64,000 nt of DNA from DATJPR01 sp963843525 (GTDB taxonomy: Bacteria > Bacteroidota > Ignavibacteria > UBA10030 > UBA6906). Both the position numbers and the translations under genes were made by a program. The DNA is taken from contig CAWJKM010000003.1 of the NCBI GenBank assembly GCA_963843525.1, positions 736,181 through 800,180 of the forward strand, in the 5' to 3' direction. The notes under the pieces were generated by a model. That model did not search any database. It worked only from the letters and a program-made list of their open reading frames with translations, and was not told the origin of the DNA. Of the stretch, positions 8,822-17,579 are shown in pieces (positions within the stretch are counted from its first letter, which is position 1; each line of letters starts with the position of its first letter).

Positions 8822-10456
8822 ATGGGAACGAATTTGACGAATATCGCCTTCCGGACGAGCCTCACCTATGTCATTCTCGGCGGGATCTGGATTCTCTTTT
8901 CCGACCGCGCAGCGATTTCCCTGAGTTCGGACCCCAATGTGTATGCTGAAATTTCGATTTACAAGGGGTGGGCCTTTGTCCTCGTGACCGGCACGCTATT
9001 GTACTTGACATTAAGGACGCAGCTTCGCCGCTGGAATGCTGAATTCGAAGGGAGAAAGAAGGCCGAGGAGGAGCTACGACAAAATCAGGAAGCGTTGAAG
9101 AGCAGCGAAGAGCGCTTCCAGCTGGCCATGCAGGGCGCGAACGACGGTGTTTGGGATTGGAATTTGAAGACGGGGGCAGTGTACCTTTCGCCGCGATGGA
9201 AGAGCATGCCCGGTTACTCGGATGACGAGCTGGCAAACAGTTACGACACGTTCAAGGCCCTGGTGCATCCGGACGATCTCGCGAGGGTGGAGAACGCCAT
9301 CCACGAATTCTTTGAGGGGCGGGCGGCGAATTTCGAAATCGAGTTCCGGATAAGGCACAAGCAGGGACACTACCTGGATATCCTCTCTCGTGCCTGTGTC
9401 TTGAGGGATGGAAACGGGAAACCCCTCCGCTTTGTGGGAACCCACGTCGATATCACCGAGCGGAAGAAGGCGGAAGAGGCCATCCGGGCGAGTGAAGAAC
9501 GGTTCCGCTCGTTTATTGAACTGGCTCCCCTGGCAGTATTTGTCGTGAACAGGGAAGGTGTGTATATCGACATGAACCCGGAGGCGGGGAAGATGCTGGG
9601 CTATGACCAATCGGAACTCCTCGGCAAGCGGGTGGGCGATGTCAGTGCGGGCGAGGACCGCCCCAGCGTGCTTTCATCTTTCACGAAATTACTTGCGGTC
9701 GGCAGAGTGGAAGACGAGTACCGGATGGTGCGGAAGGATGGAGAGAAAATATGGGTCTCGATCGTCGCGGTGCCGCTCGACAAAAACCGGATCCTCGCCT
9801 ACTGCCGTGATGTGACGCCCCGCCGGTTCGCCGAAGAAAAACTGAAGGCTTCGCTCCGGGAGAAAGAAGTCCTCCTCAAAGAGGTGCACCACCGCGTCAA
9901 GAACAACCTCCAGGTAGTCAGCAGTCTGATCAGTCTGCAGGCGGAGGAATTAAAAGATGCGGAGGCACGGGCCGCCCTCCGGGAAAGCCGTCAACGGGTG
10001 CGCTCTATGGCGCTCATCCACGAAAGCTTGTACCGGTCGGAGAACCTCGCCAGTATCCGATTCAAGGAGTACATCGATACGGTGGTGAAGGAGCTGCGCC
10101 GGTCATACGACAAAGCCGGTGTAAGCATCTCGGTCGATGTGGAGCCGATTCTCCTCGAAATCGGCAGTGCGGTCCCGTGCGGCCTGATCATCAACGAAAT
10201 CCTCACGAACGCGCTGAAGCACGCTTTTCCCGGCGGACGCCAGGGGAGCGTATTCCTGCGGATGCGCCGGTCGGGTGCCTCAAGGATCGAACTTGTTGTG
10301 GAGGATAACGGCGTGGGATTTCCTGAAGGAATCGATTATCGGAAGGTTACGTCGATGGGGATGACGCTGGTCATGTCTCTTGCGCAGCAGCTCGATGCCG
10401 ACATCCGGATGGAAAACACCGGCGGGACAAAGTACACGGTGGAGTTTCCGGGATGA
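8822..10456 (+). CDS. PAS-domain sensor histidine kinase of the HisKA_2/HWE type
   Basis: A 544-residue kinase with two N-terminal membrane helices (about residues 12-30 and 50-65), a short coiled linker, and two PAS/PAC modules (about 95-220 and 225-335; MQGANDGVWDWNLKTGAVYL and RDVTPRRFAEEKL). The kinase part has EVHHRVKNNLQVVSSL with His357 as expected phospho-acceptor, and an ATPase domain with NEILTNALKHAFPGG and EDNGVGFP. AAGGAGA precedes the ATG by a few bases. No response regulator gene is adjacent, so it is an orphan here. The 296-bp gap upstream of it shows no clear gene. Confidence 0.92.
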   Translation: MGTNLTNIAFRTSLTYVILGGIWILFSDRAAISLSSDPNVYAEISIYKGWAFVLVTGTLLYLTLRTQLRRWNAEFEGRKKAEEELRQNQEALKSSEERFQLAMQGANDGVWDWNLKTGAVYLSPRWKSMPGYSDDELANSYDTFKALVHPDDLARVENAIHEFFEGRAANFEIEFRIRHKQGHYLDILSRACVLRDGNGKPLRFVGTHVDITERKKAEEAIRASEERFRSFIELAPLAVFVVNREGVYIDMNPEAGKMLGYDQSELLGKRVGDVSAGEDRPSVLSSFTKLLAVGRVEDEYRMVRKDGEKIWVSIVAVPLDKNRILAYCRDVTPRRFAEEKLKASLREKEVLLKEVHHRVKNNLQVVSSLISLQAEELKDAEARAALRESRQRVRSMALIHESLYRSENLASIRFKEYIDTVVKELRRSYDKAGVSISVDVEPILLEIGSAVPCGLIINEILTNALKHAFPGGRQGSVFLRMRRSGASRIELVVEDNGVGFPEGIDYRKVTSMGMTLVMSLAQQLDADIRMENTGGTKYTVEFPG

Positions 10457-10469
10457 GCCAGGAGATAAC

Positions 10470-10600
10470 ATTTTAGATTTTAGAAGTTTAGATTTTAGGT
10501 TGGTTTAGGCGGGACTATGGGACACACCGCCATTGCCACGACCTAAAGGTCGTGGCTATACCTGACCCCTCTCGAGTGGGGAACGGAACGGGGGTGTTGA
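10470..10600. repeat. Intergenic repeat block with TTTAGATTTTAG module and 22-bp palindrome
   Basis: TTTAGATTTTAGAAGTTTAG modules at 10473-10500 are followed by a perfect inverted repeat GCCACGACCT-AA-AGGTCGTGGC at 10535-10556 and a CCCCTCTCGAG-like remnant near 10566. The TTTAGA and CCCCTCTCGAG parts recur near 21900, 38320 and 57700; the ACGACCT palindrome recurs near 57780. Confidence 0.8.
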
Positions 10601-10613
10601 AGCGAGACGGGAC

Positions 10614-10634
10614 ATTGCGTTATTCAAACGCAAT
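10614..10634. promoter_or_regulatory. Inverted repeat upstream of trpB2
   Basis: ATTGCGTT-ATTCA-AACGCAAT, a perfect 8-bp inverted repeat with a 5-base spacer, about 107 bp before the trpB2 start. It could be an operator; no T-run follows, so it is not a clear terminator. Confidence 0.4.
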
Positions 10635-10648
10635 ATTCAGTCAGTCCG

Positions 10649-10678
10649 TTTGACATAGTTCCCGCTTTTTCATTTGTT
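10649..10678 (+). promoter_or_regulatory. Candidate promoter for trpB2
   Basis: TTTGACA at 10649-10655 followed after about 13 bases by TTCATTTG, resembling the Bacteroidota -33 TTTG / -7 TAnnTTTG pattern with one mismatch. It lies 60-90 bp before the GTG start. Spacing is shorter than usual, so this is a weak assignment. Confidence 0.35.
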
Positions 10679-10740
10679 AAAGGGTCCAACTCTTCTCCCA
10701 GCCTCGCACGTTTCTCTCATCACCAGTCAGGAGGGCCGCC

Positions 10741-12108
10741 GTGATCGACAAGACACACTTCATGCTCGATGAGTCCAGAATCCCCAAGATGTGGTACAAT
10801 ATTAACGCGGACTTGCCGGTACCGATGCCGCCACCTCTGCATCCGACGACCCTCCAACCCGTGACACCTGATTTTCTCAGTGTTCTCTTCCCCATGAGCC
10901 TGATCGCGCAGGAAGTGAGTCAGGAGCGATGGATCGAGATTCCCGAGCCTGTGCGGGAAATCTATCGCATCTGGCGCCCCACGCCGATGGTCAGGGCGAT
11001 TCGTCTGGAAAAAGCGCTCGGAACGCCCGCGCATATCTACTACAAGTATGAAGGTGCGAGCCCCGTCGGTTCTCACAAGCCGAACACCGCCGTCCCGCAG
11101 GCCTTTTATAACCGCGAGGCGGGCACCAAAGCAATGACCACGGAGACGGGAGCCGGTCAATGGGGCGCGGCACTTGCCATGGCATGCAATTTCTTCAAGA
11201 TCGACCTGGAAGTGTTCATGGTAAAAGTTTCGTACAGCCAGAAGCCGTACCGCCGCATGATTATGGAGAACTATGGCAGCACGGTGTTCGCGAGCCCGAG
11301 CAAGCAAACGAATTACGGACGTTCCATGCTGGAGAAGGATCCCGATTCACCCGGCTCATTGGGGATCGCGATTTCCGAGGCGGTGGAGGCGGCTGCGAGC
11401 TCCAACGGGAAGAAGAAATACGGCATAGGATCCGTCCTCGGATATGTGCTCCTCCACCAGACAGTGGTCGGACTCGAAGCGCTCGAGCAAATGGAAATGG
11501 CCGGGGAGTATCCGGATATCGTGATCGGGTGTGCCGGCGGAGGATCGAACTTCGGCGGATTTGCCTATCCGTTTGTTCACAAGAATCTGACGGAAGGAAA
11601 GAAGACACGAATCATGGCAGTCGAACCATCCTCGTGCCCCAGCCTGACGAAGGGCAGGTACACGTATGATTACGGAGACACGGCCGCGATGGCCCCCGTC
11701 ATGAAAATGTATACGCTCGGACACACGTTCATGCCGCCGGGAATCCACGCAGGAGGATTGCGCTATCACGGGATGTCCCCGAGCATCAGCCTGCTTGTCC
11801 ACCACGGTGACATCGAGGCGCGGGCGGTGAGACAAGTCGCGACCTTCCAGGCGGCGGTGGAGTTCTCCCGCGCGGAAGGAGTGATCCCCGCACCCGAATC
11901 GGCGCACGCGATTCGTGCTGCCATCGATGAAGCGCTGGTGTGCAAAGCCGAAGGGAAGAAAAAAGTGATCGCCTTCAATCTCTCCGGGCACGGACATTTC
12001 GACATGGCGGCGTATGAGGCCTTTCATCAAAACAAGCTCGAAGACTACGACTATCCGGAACATCTCGTCGAAGAAGCGATGAAGCAATTGCCGAAGGTGC
12101 CCGCGTAA
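10741..12108 (+). CDS. trpB: Tryptophan synthase beta-like protein, TrpB2 type
   Basis: A 455-residue PLP enzyme of the TrpB2 branch (longer than classical TrpB and usually without an adjacent trpA). The N-terminus IPKMWYNINADLP and the PLP-lysine region EGASPVGSHKPNTA are typical; TTETGAGQWG and the phosphate-binding CAGGGSNFGG are also present. The start is GTG at 10741 with GGAGGG about 5 bases upstream. No trpA or other tryptophan genes are nearby, so its function may be indole salvage or another beta-replacement reaction rather than the full pathway. Confidence 0.93.
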   Translation: MIDKTHFMLDESRIPKMWYNINADLPVPMPPPLHPTTLQPVTPDFLSVLFPMSLIAQEVSQERWIEIPEPVREIYRIWRPTPMVRAIRLEKALGTPAHIYYKYEGASPVGSHKPNTAVPQAFYNREAGTKAMTTETGAGQWGAALAMACNFFKIDLEVFMVKVSYSQKPYRRMIMENYGSTVFASPSKQTNYGRSMLEKDPDSPGSLGIAISEAVEAAASSNGKKKYGIGSVLGYVLLHQTVVGLEALEQMEMAGEYPDIVIGCAGGGSNFGGFAYPFVHKNLTEGKKTRIMAVEPSSCPSLTKGRYTYDYGDTAAMAPVMKMYTLGHTFMPPGIHAGGLRYHGMSPSISLLVHHGDIEARAVRQVATFQAAVEFSRAEGVIPAPESAHAIRAAIDEALVCKAEGKKKVIAFNLSGHGHFDMAAYEAFHQNKLEDYDYPEHLVEEAMKQLPKVPA

Positions 12109-12215
12109 GCCGGGAGGTTTGTCCCGGGTGGGACCGCCCCCGTCACGGTGTTCAGCCGCCGGATCGGCGCCATCCGGTTGCGCTTTCGATACTCCTTCTC
12201 CAGAGAGGGTTTCCA

Positions 12216-12677
12216 ATGATCGCTCACCTCGATACGATCGAAATTGCAATGCTTGTCCTGGGCATTGCATTCTTTGTCATCCTTTCCTATGGCGTCTGGA
12301 AGGCGATCCAGAAGGGGAAGAAGATGACCTGGCTGCTGCCGTTTTTTGCCGTCGCAATTATCATGATCGGATTCCCTGCATACAAAAGCGTGAAGTTTGC
12401 CGGGGTTGAGCTGGATCTTCAAGAGGCGGTGACTGCGGCAGAACAGAATCCGGCGAACACGCAGGCGAAAGAGGTTGTCAGGAAAAGACTCGCTGATCTC
12501 GGTTCGGTGAGCTCCGGCGATCTGGATGCGCGACTGCTCATCGCGCGCGCGTATAACACCCTGGGGGAGAGGAAGCTCGCGATCAGCCAGGTCGACAGTG
12601 TGCTGAAGGCCGATCCTACGCACCTTGATGCACAGAAGTACAAGCGAAAGTTCGAGGCGGAGATCGCACACCCGTGA
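12216..12677 (+). CDS. Small membrane protein with TPR-like tail
   Basis: A 153-residue protein of unknown role. Two hydrophobic helices at about residues 9-27 (IAMLVLGIAFFVILSYGVW) and 37-54 (WLLPFFAVAIIMIGFPAY) are followed by a soluble tail with one to two TPR-like helix pairs (LDARLLIARAYNTLGERKLAISQVDSVLKADPTHLDAQ). AGAGAGGG lies upstream of the ATG. It sits between trpB2 and the M1 peptidase on the same strand. It is probably an inner-membrane protein with a protein-interaction domain; nothing points to a specific process. Confidence 0.75.
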   Translation: MIAHLDTIEIAMLVLGIAFFVILSYGVWKAIQKGKKMTWLLPFFAVAIIMIGFPAYKSVKFAGVELDLQEAVTAAEQNPANTQAKEVVRKRLADLGSVSSGDLDARLLIARAYNTLGERKLAISQVDSVLKADPTHLDAQKYKRKFEAEIAHP

Positions 12678-12810
12678 CTCTCCCCGGTGGCGCACTCAGT
12701 TCTTCATAACCTTCCTTTCCTCACGTGCAGCACGTTATGTCCTTTCTGGTGGTGCAAAACGGCACACACTCCGATCCGTACCCCGGTGTCGGCGACACCA
12801 TGAGAATCCT

Positions 12811-14748
12811 ATGAGAACAGTCTCCCTTTGCCTTCTCCTGTCCCTCTTTGCCGGATACGCTTCAGGCGGAACGCCGGTGATTTTTCCCCGACCATTAAGT
12901 CCCAGGATCGCGAACTACTCCATTGTTGTGCGGTATGATCCGGCGTTGAAGATGCTCACGGCGAGCGAGCGGATCACCTGGCACAATCCATCGGACGCCC
13001 CTGTTTCGGAACTCCAATTTCACCTCTATCTTAATGCATTCAGCGGGATGAATTCGACGTTCATGAAAGAGTCCGGTCCCCGCGTGCGCGGACAGGACAT
13101 CGAAAATGCCGACTGGGGGTGGGTGAAAGTGGATTCGCTGAAAACGTCGGAGGGAGTCGATTTGCGGGGCGGGATGGAATTCATCCATCCTGACGACGAC
13201 AACGCCCAGGACAGTACCGTGGCGCGCGTGCCCCTGCCAAGTCCGGTGCCGGCGCACGGAACGATCGTTCTGGATCTGGCATTTCGCTCCCGTCTCCCCC
13301 GGGTCATCGCGCGCACGGGGTACGGTGAGGATTTCATCATGGCAGGGCAGTGGTTTCCCAAACTCGGCGTGTACGAAGTGCCGGGGCAACGGTTCGCAAC
13401 GCAGCCATCGTGGAACTGCCATCAGTTTCATTCGCGGACGGAATTCTATGCTGATTTCGGCGTCTACGACGTCTCCATCACTCTTCCTTCGAGCTATATC
13501 GTCGGGGCAACAGGAGTGCTCGAACGGGAAGAAGATCATCCCGACGGGACAAAAACTGTTTCCTATCATGCCGAAGACATTCACGACTTTGCATGGACAG
13601 CGTCGCCCCATTTTGTCGTCCTGAACGACGTCTGGCGCGGTGTCGCGATCCGCGCTCTGGTGCAGCCCTCGCATCTCAGCCAGGGAGAGCGCTATATCAG
13701 CTCCTTGAAGAATGCCCTGGAGTATTTCGATGCACACGTCGGGGCATATCCGTATCCGGTGTTTACGCTGGTCGACCCGCCGTTTGGCGCCGGAGCGGCG
13801 GGCGGAATGGAATACCCTACCCTCGTGACGGTCGAAACACTCATGGGGATCGGTGAGTGGTTGCGCTTTCCCGAAGTTGTCACCATTCACGAATTCGGCC
13901 ACAATTACTGGTACGGGATGGTCGCAAGCAATGAATTCGAGGAGGCATGGCTGGACGAAGGGATCACACAGTATTATGAGGCGCGCATCATGGATGCGAA
14001 TTACGGCCCATCGACTTCTGCGATTTCCCTCTGGGGGATGCATGCAGGGGATGGTGAATTCGACCGCTTCAATTACATCACCATGCCGAATCCTTTCATA
14101 GCACCCATAACAACTCCCGCATGGAAATTTCCGAATTATGGGGGGACATTGACATATTATAAAACCGCTGTCGTGCTGAAGACCCTGGAGGGGCTTCTCG
14201 GCACTGCGGTCATGGATTCCATCATGAAAGTATACTTCCAGCGGTGGAAATTCCGTCACCCCTGCGGGAAGGATTTTGTCGCGGTATTCAATGAACTGGC
14301 GCCCGTACTCACCCGGAACCGTTTCGGGTCAGATATGAACTGGTTTTTCGACCAGACCCTCTACGGAACGGGGATCTGCGATTACGAATTGAGCGGCGTG
14401 AGGGAGAATTCCGACGGAGGCGCGGATTCGGTGAAACACTTCACCGCGACCGTTGGGGTCAGCAGGCTCGGAGAAGTGCGGCTGCCTGTGGAAGTAGAGG
14501 TGATTTATGAGGATGGTTCCACGGCCCGCAAGCACTGGGACGGGGAAGGACGGTACATCGCACTGAAGTTCTCCGGGACTTCGCGTGTGCGCACGGCGAT
14601 TGTGGATCCCGATCATTTGATGGCACTCGACGTCAATATGCTGAATAACAGCAGGACGGTTGCGCCTTCGACGCTTCCGGCAAACAGCTACTGGACGAAG
14701 ATGCTCTTTTGGATTCAGAACCTCTTCCAATGCGCTTCGATCCTGTGA
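12811..14748 (+). CDS. Secreted M1-family zinc metallopeptidase
   Basis: A 645-residue aminopeptidase-like protein with a signal peptide (MRTVSLCLLLSLFAGYASG). The zinc site is complete: HEFGHNYWYGMVASNEFEE gives HExxH and the third ligand Glu 18 residues later, and the substrate-binding motif appears as GGMEYPT, the variant of GAMEN found in many FCB-group M1 proteins. The N-terminal beta domain begins NYSIVVRYDPALKMLTASERI. The frame extends upstream to 12625 but the signal peptide decides the start at 12811. The protein probably trims peptides in the periplasm. It is followed at 7 bp by a membrane protein gene. Confidence 0.92.
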   Translation: MRTVSLCLLLSLFAGYASGGTPVIFPRPLSPRIANYSIVVRYDPALKMLTASERITWHNPSDAPVSELQFHLYLNAFSGMNSTFMKESGPRVRGQDIENADWGWVKVDSLKTSEGVDLRGGMEFIHPDDDNAQDSTVARVPLPSPVPAHGTIVLDLAFRSRLPRVIARTGYGEDFIMAGQWFPKLGVYEVPGQRFATQPSWNCHQFHSRTEFYADFGVYDVSITLPSSYIVGATGVLEREEDHPDGTKTVSYHAEDIHDFAWTASPHFVVLNDVWRGVAIRALVQPSHLSQGERYISSLKNALEYFDAHVGAYPYPVFTLVDPPFGAGAAGGMEYPTLVTVETLMGIGEWLRFPEVVTIHEFGHNYWYGMVASNEFEEAWLDEGITQYYEARIMDANYGPSTSAISLWGMHAGDGEFDRFNYITMPNPFIAPITTPAWKFPNYGGTLTYYKTAVVLKTLEGLLGTAVMDSIMKVYFQRWKFRHPCGKDFVAVFNELAPVLTRNRFGSDMNWFFDQTLYGTGICDYELSGVRENSDGGADSVKHFTATVGVSRLGEVRLPVEVEVIYEDGSTARKHWDGEGRYIALKFSGTSRVRTAIVDPDHLMALDVNMLNNSRTVAPSTLPANSYWTKMLFWIQNLFQCASIL

Positions 14749-14755
14749 GGACTTC

Positions 14756-15691
14756 ATGACGACGTTTCGATACTTTGCACGGGGATGCGCGGCGTCGTGG
14801 AATTTCCGCGCCATCGCCGCCGTTCTCTATCTGGCGACCACCGCGCTTGCGCTTCTCCCGGCTCTCAGCCTGCGGTCGGTGCTGAATTCTTCGTTCGGCC
14901 CGTCGGCGGCGACGCTCGACCTGGCCCGGGGATTCGACTTCACCGTCCTCGGCGATCTGATGCGGAACCACGGGAAGGAAATCACGGCATCGCTCGCAGC
15001 ACTCTTTCCGACAATGCTGCTCTCGATGTTCGTGAATCTCTTTTTTGCGGGAGGAATCATTGCGGCGGCGCAAAGCGGCGAAGTGACCGTCCGGGAATTC
15101 TTTCGCAATTCCGCCCGTTATGCGGGACGGTTTGTACGGCTCGAAGTGATCGCCGTCGCCCTCGGCCTTCTTCTCATGGTAGGATTGACCGTCGGGTCCT
15201 CCCTTCTCCTCGATGCTCTCACAACCCATGAGATGTCCGAATGGCCGACAGTCTGGGCCCTCCTGATAGACGGGTTGGTGATTGCTCTTGCCATGTTCGT
15301 TCTGTCGCTGGTCATCGATTATGCGAGAATCGCACTTGTCGTCGAGGCGGAGACTTCCGCCTGGAAGGGATTCCGCCGGGCCCTGGTCTTTCTCTTTTCG
15401 GCGAAATTCATTACGACGTTCCTGAGCATTCTCTTTCTGATTGCACTCGGAATCCTCTTCGCCCTGTTTCTGGGTTTGAGTTCCCTGGCAGACTCGCCGG
15501 GATCGGTGGCGCTGATCGTCACTGTTTTCTTCCAGCAGGCGTTTGTCATCGGGCGCGTGCTGCTCCGTGTCGCTTCATTCACTGCCGAAACGACGCTCTA
15601 TCAGGAATACTCTTCCGTGCCGGTCAACGTGCCGATCGTGGACGAAGGCGGCGGGGTTCCCGGCACCGTCGAAGGGACCGCAACAAGCTAA
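14756..15691 (+). CDS. Hypothetical polytopic membrane protein
   Basis: A 311-residue protein with about six hydrophobic helices, for example FRAIAAVLYLATTALALLPAL, FPTMLLSMFVNLFFAGGIIA, VIAVALGLLLMVGLTVGSSLLL and FLSILFLIALGILFALFLGL. GAGG lies 5-8 bases before the ATG; the open frame extends back to 14660 inside the peptidase gene but without support. I do not recognise the family. Close spacing to the peptidase upstream (7 bp) and the PTS gene downstream (18 bp) suggests one transcript. Confidence 0.75.
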   Translation: MTTFRYFARGCAASWNFRAIAAVLYLATTALALLPALSLRSVLNSSFGPSAATLDLARGFDFTVLGDLMRNHGKEITASLAALFPTMLLSMFVNLFFAGGIIAAAQSGEVTVREFFRNSARYAGRFVRLEVIAVALGLLLMVGLTVGSSLLLDALTTHEMSEWPTVWALLIDGLVIALAMFVLSLVIDYARIALVVEAETSAWKGFRRALVFLFSAKFITTFLSILFLIALGILFALFLGLSSLADSPGSVALIVTVFFQQAFVIGRVLLRVASFTAETTLYQEYSSVPVNVPIVDEGGGVPGTVEGTATS

Positions 15692-15709
15692 ACCATTGAA
15701 GGATGGAGC

Positions 15710-16732
15710 ATGGCTTCTCCGGTCGATAACGTAAGGAAGTATCTTCTTTCCGGCGTTTCATACGCCATTCCGTTTGTTGCCTGCGGAGGGATCATGATTG
15801 CCGTGGCCATCGGTTTCGCTCCGATGACGCCGGCAGGTCCGGATTTTTCGCACGCACCATTTCTCAAGCTGATCCTGGATATCGGGACCGCAGCATTTGC
15901 CTTTCTCGTCCCGGTGCTCGGTGGATACATTGCATTCGGGATCGCCGACAGGCCGGGACTCGTTGCGGGCTTTGTGGGCGGCTATATCGCAAATCAGGTC
16001 GGGGCGGGATTCCTGGGAGGGATCGTTGCAGGCCTGTTGGCCGGGGTTGTCGTTCTCGCGTTAAAGAAATTGAAAGTGCCCCGCTATGTCCGCCCGGTGA
16101 TGCCGATCCTCGTGATTCCGGTGATCTCGTCATTTCTGGTCGGGTTCGTCATGTACGACCTCATCGGTGCGCCGATCCGCGACGTGATGACCGCACTGAC
16201 CGGCTGGTTGAAAGTGATGGGCACAGGAAACGTCGTCCTCCTGGGGATTGCGATCGGCGGGATGATCGCATTCGACATGGGGGGGCCTGTGAACAAGGTC
16301 GCGTTCTTCTTCGGCGCAGCGATGATTAAAGAGGGGAATTACGCGGTGATGGGAGCTTGCGCTGCGGCGATCTGCATTCCCCCGATCGGGATGGGACTGG
16401 CGACTGTTCTGGGCCGCAAGCTCTGGACGGATGAAGAGCGCGAGGCAGGGTATGCGGGACTGGTGATGGGGATGATCGGGATTACCGAGGGAGCGATTCC
16501 CTTTGCCGCGGCCGATCCCCTGCGTGTCATCCCGACGATCATGGCAGGTTCCATGGTCGGGGCTGTCGTTGCTCTCCTTGGGGGGGTCGGAGATCACGCC
16601 CCGCACGGCGGTCCGATCGTGCTTCCCGTGGTGGACAACAAACTGATGTATATCGTGGCGATCGTCCTCGGTGCCATCACCGTGGTCGTGATCATCAATA
16701 CGTTGAAACGGGTCGCGATGCGGCCAAAATGA
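15710..16732 (+). CDS. fruA: PTS fructose-type permease, EIIC component
   Basis: A 340-residue membrane permease of the fructose/mannitol PTS superfamily. It begins KYLLSGVSYAIPFVACGGIMIAVA as in fructose EIIC, and contains GMIAFDMGGPVNK and GMIGITEGAIPFAAADP, the conserved sugar-site loops. It lacks fused EIIB or EIIA domains; these are encoded by the next genes. Phosphorylated EIIB would transfer phosphate to the incoming sugar here. PTS genes are unusual in Bacteroidota-type genomes, so transfer is possible, although codon usage is not obviously different. Confidence 0.93.
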   Translation: MASPVDNVRKYLLSGVSYAIPFVACGGIMIAVAIGFAPMTPAGPDFSHAPFLKLILDIGTAAFAFLVPVLGGYIAFGIADRPGLVAGFVGGYIANQVGAGFLGGIVAGLLAGVVVLALKKLKVPRYVRPVMPILVIPVISSFLVGFVMYDLIGAPIRDVMTALTGWLKVMGTGNVVLLGIAIGGMIAFDMGGPVNKVAFFFGAAMIKEGNYAVMGACAAAICIPPIGMGLATVLGRKLWTDEEREAGYAGLVMGMIGITEGAIPFAAADPLRVIPTIMAGSMVGAVVALLGGVGDHAPHGGPIVLPVVDNKLMYIVAIVLGAITVVVIINTLKRVAMRPK

Positions 16733-16740
16733 GGAAGAGC

Positions 16741-17040
16741 ATGAAACTCGTTGCAGTAACATCCTGTCCCACCGGCATTGCCCACACCTACATGGCGGCC
16801 GAGCAACTCGAGAAGACGGCAAAACGTCTTGGGCATAGCATCAAGGTGGAGACACAGGGTTCCATGGGGATCGAGAATGAGCTCACCCCGGAGGATATTG
16901 CGGGCGCGGAGTGCGTGATCTTTGCCGCCGGGATCCCTGTCCGCAACCCGGAACGGTTTGCCCGGTCGCGGGTGATAGAGATTCCCGTTCAGGATGCGAT
17001 CAAGAATCCGGCTGCGGTGTTTGCCCGGATCGCGCAGTGA
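16741..17040 (+). CDS. PTS fructose-type EIIB component
   Basis: A 99-residue cytoplasmic phosphocarrier. The N-terminus KLVAVTSCPTGIAHTYMAA carries the phosphorylated Cys9 of fructose EIIB. GAGGAAGAGC lies directly before the ATG at 16741; an alternative ATG at 16729 overlaps the EIIC stop codon as ATGA and would add four residues. It passes phosphate from the EIIA domain encoded at the end of the 17576-19555 frame to the EIIC-bound sugar. Confidence 0.92.
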   Translation: MKLVAVTSCPTGIAHTYMAAEQLEKTAKRLGHSIKVETQGSMGIENELTPEDIAGAECVIFAAGIPVRNPERFARSRVIEIPVQDAIKNPAAVFARIAQ

Positions 17041-17054
17041 AAGGACGTTGGTCC

Positions 17055-17579
17055 ATGGAATTTGCCTTTACATTCCCCCTTGTTGCAGGGTTGCACGCCC
17101 GGCCGGCGGCATTGCTGCAGGAAGAGGCGGGCAGGTCCGGCTCGTCGGTGCAGTTTATCAATGGTACACGCAACGTCACTGCGGACGCGAAGAGCACATT
17201 TGCCCTCCTCTCCACGATGACACGGCATGGCGACCAATGCCTTCTGCGCATCGAGGGAAAGGATGAGCGCAGGACGTTCGAGCGTCTGCGGATGTTTGTT
17301 GAGAGAGTGCTTCCGCACTGCGATGACGGCATGCCGCTGGTTTCCGTTCAGCGGCACCCTTCCTCCATCCTCCCGAGGGCGTTGAGAGGTGCTCCGGCGT
17401 TCGCCGGGAATGGCGTGAGTCCCGGAATCGGCATGGGGCCGGCTTTCCTCTTCGAATCGTCTCTCTCTCTGACCCCGCCGATGGAGAACCCGCGGCTTCG
17501 CCGGCCGAGGAATGGGCAAGGTTCACGGCGGCCGTCGAAGCGGTCGCCGGAGAGCTCGAAGGGCGCCTGCGGACCATGA
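17055..17579 (+). CDS. HPr domain plus start of PTS enzyme I (first piece of frameshifted HPr-EI-EIIA protein)
   Basis: The first about 85 residues form an HPr domain with FPLVAGLHARPAALLQ (phospho-His14) and ADAKSTFALLSTM, where the Ser matches the regulatory Ser46 of HPr. A linker leads to FAGNGVSPGIGMGPAFLFES, the N-terminus of enzyme I. After the run TCTCTCTCTCT at 17460-17470 this frame loses homology and ends at 17579. Two bases fewer in that run would continue into the EI frame (DPADGEPAASPAEEWARFTA). The intact product would be an 832-residue HPr-EI-EIIA polyprotein. Confidence 0.88.
   Translation: MEFAFTFPLVAGLHARPAALLQEEAGRSGSSVQFINGTRNVTADAKSTFALLSTMTRHGDQCLLRIEGKDERRTFERLRMFVERVLPHCDDGMPLVSVQRHPSSILPRALRGAPAFAGNGVSPGIGMGPAFLFESSLSLTPPMENPRLRRPRNGQGSRRPSKRSPESSKGACGP
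17460..17470 (+). repeat. CT dinucleotide run at the HPr-EI frameshift
   Basis: TCTCTCTCTCT. Removing one CT unit exactly restores the HPr-EI-EIIA reading frame, so this is the likely site of a slippage or sequencing indel. Confidence 0.8.

Noticed and set aside
12895..14259. 454-codon minus-strand frame opposite the M1 peptidase
   Set aside because: Shadow frame with no domains, antisense to a gene with complete catalytic motifs.
17455..17480. Programmed -1 ribosomal frameshift in HPr-EI
   Set aside because: There is no slippery heptamer or obvious downstream pseudoknot; a CT-unit length change explains the shift more simply.
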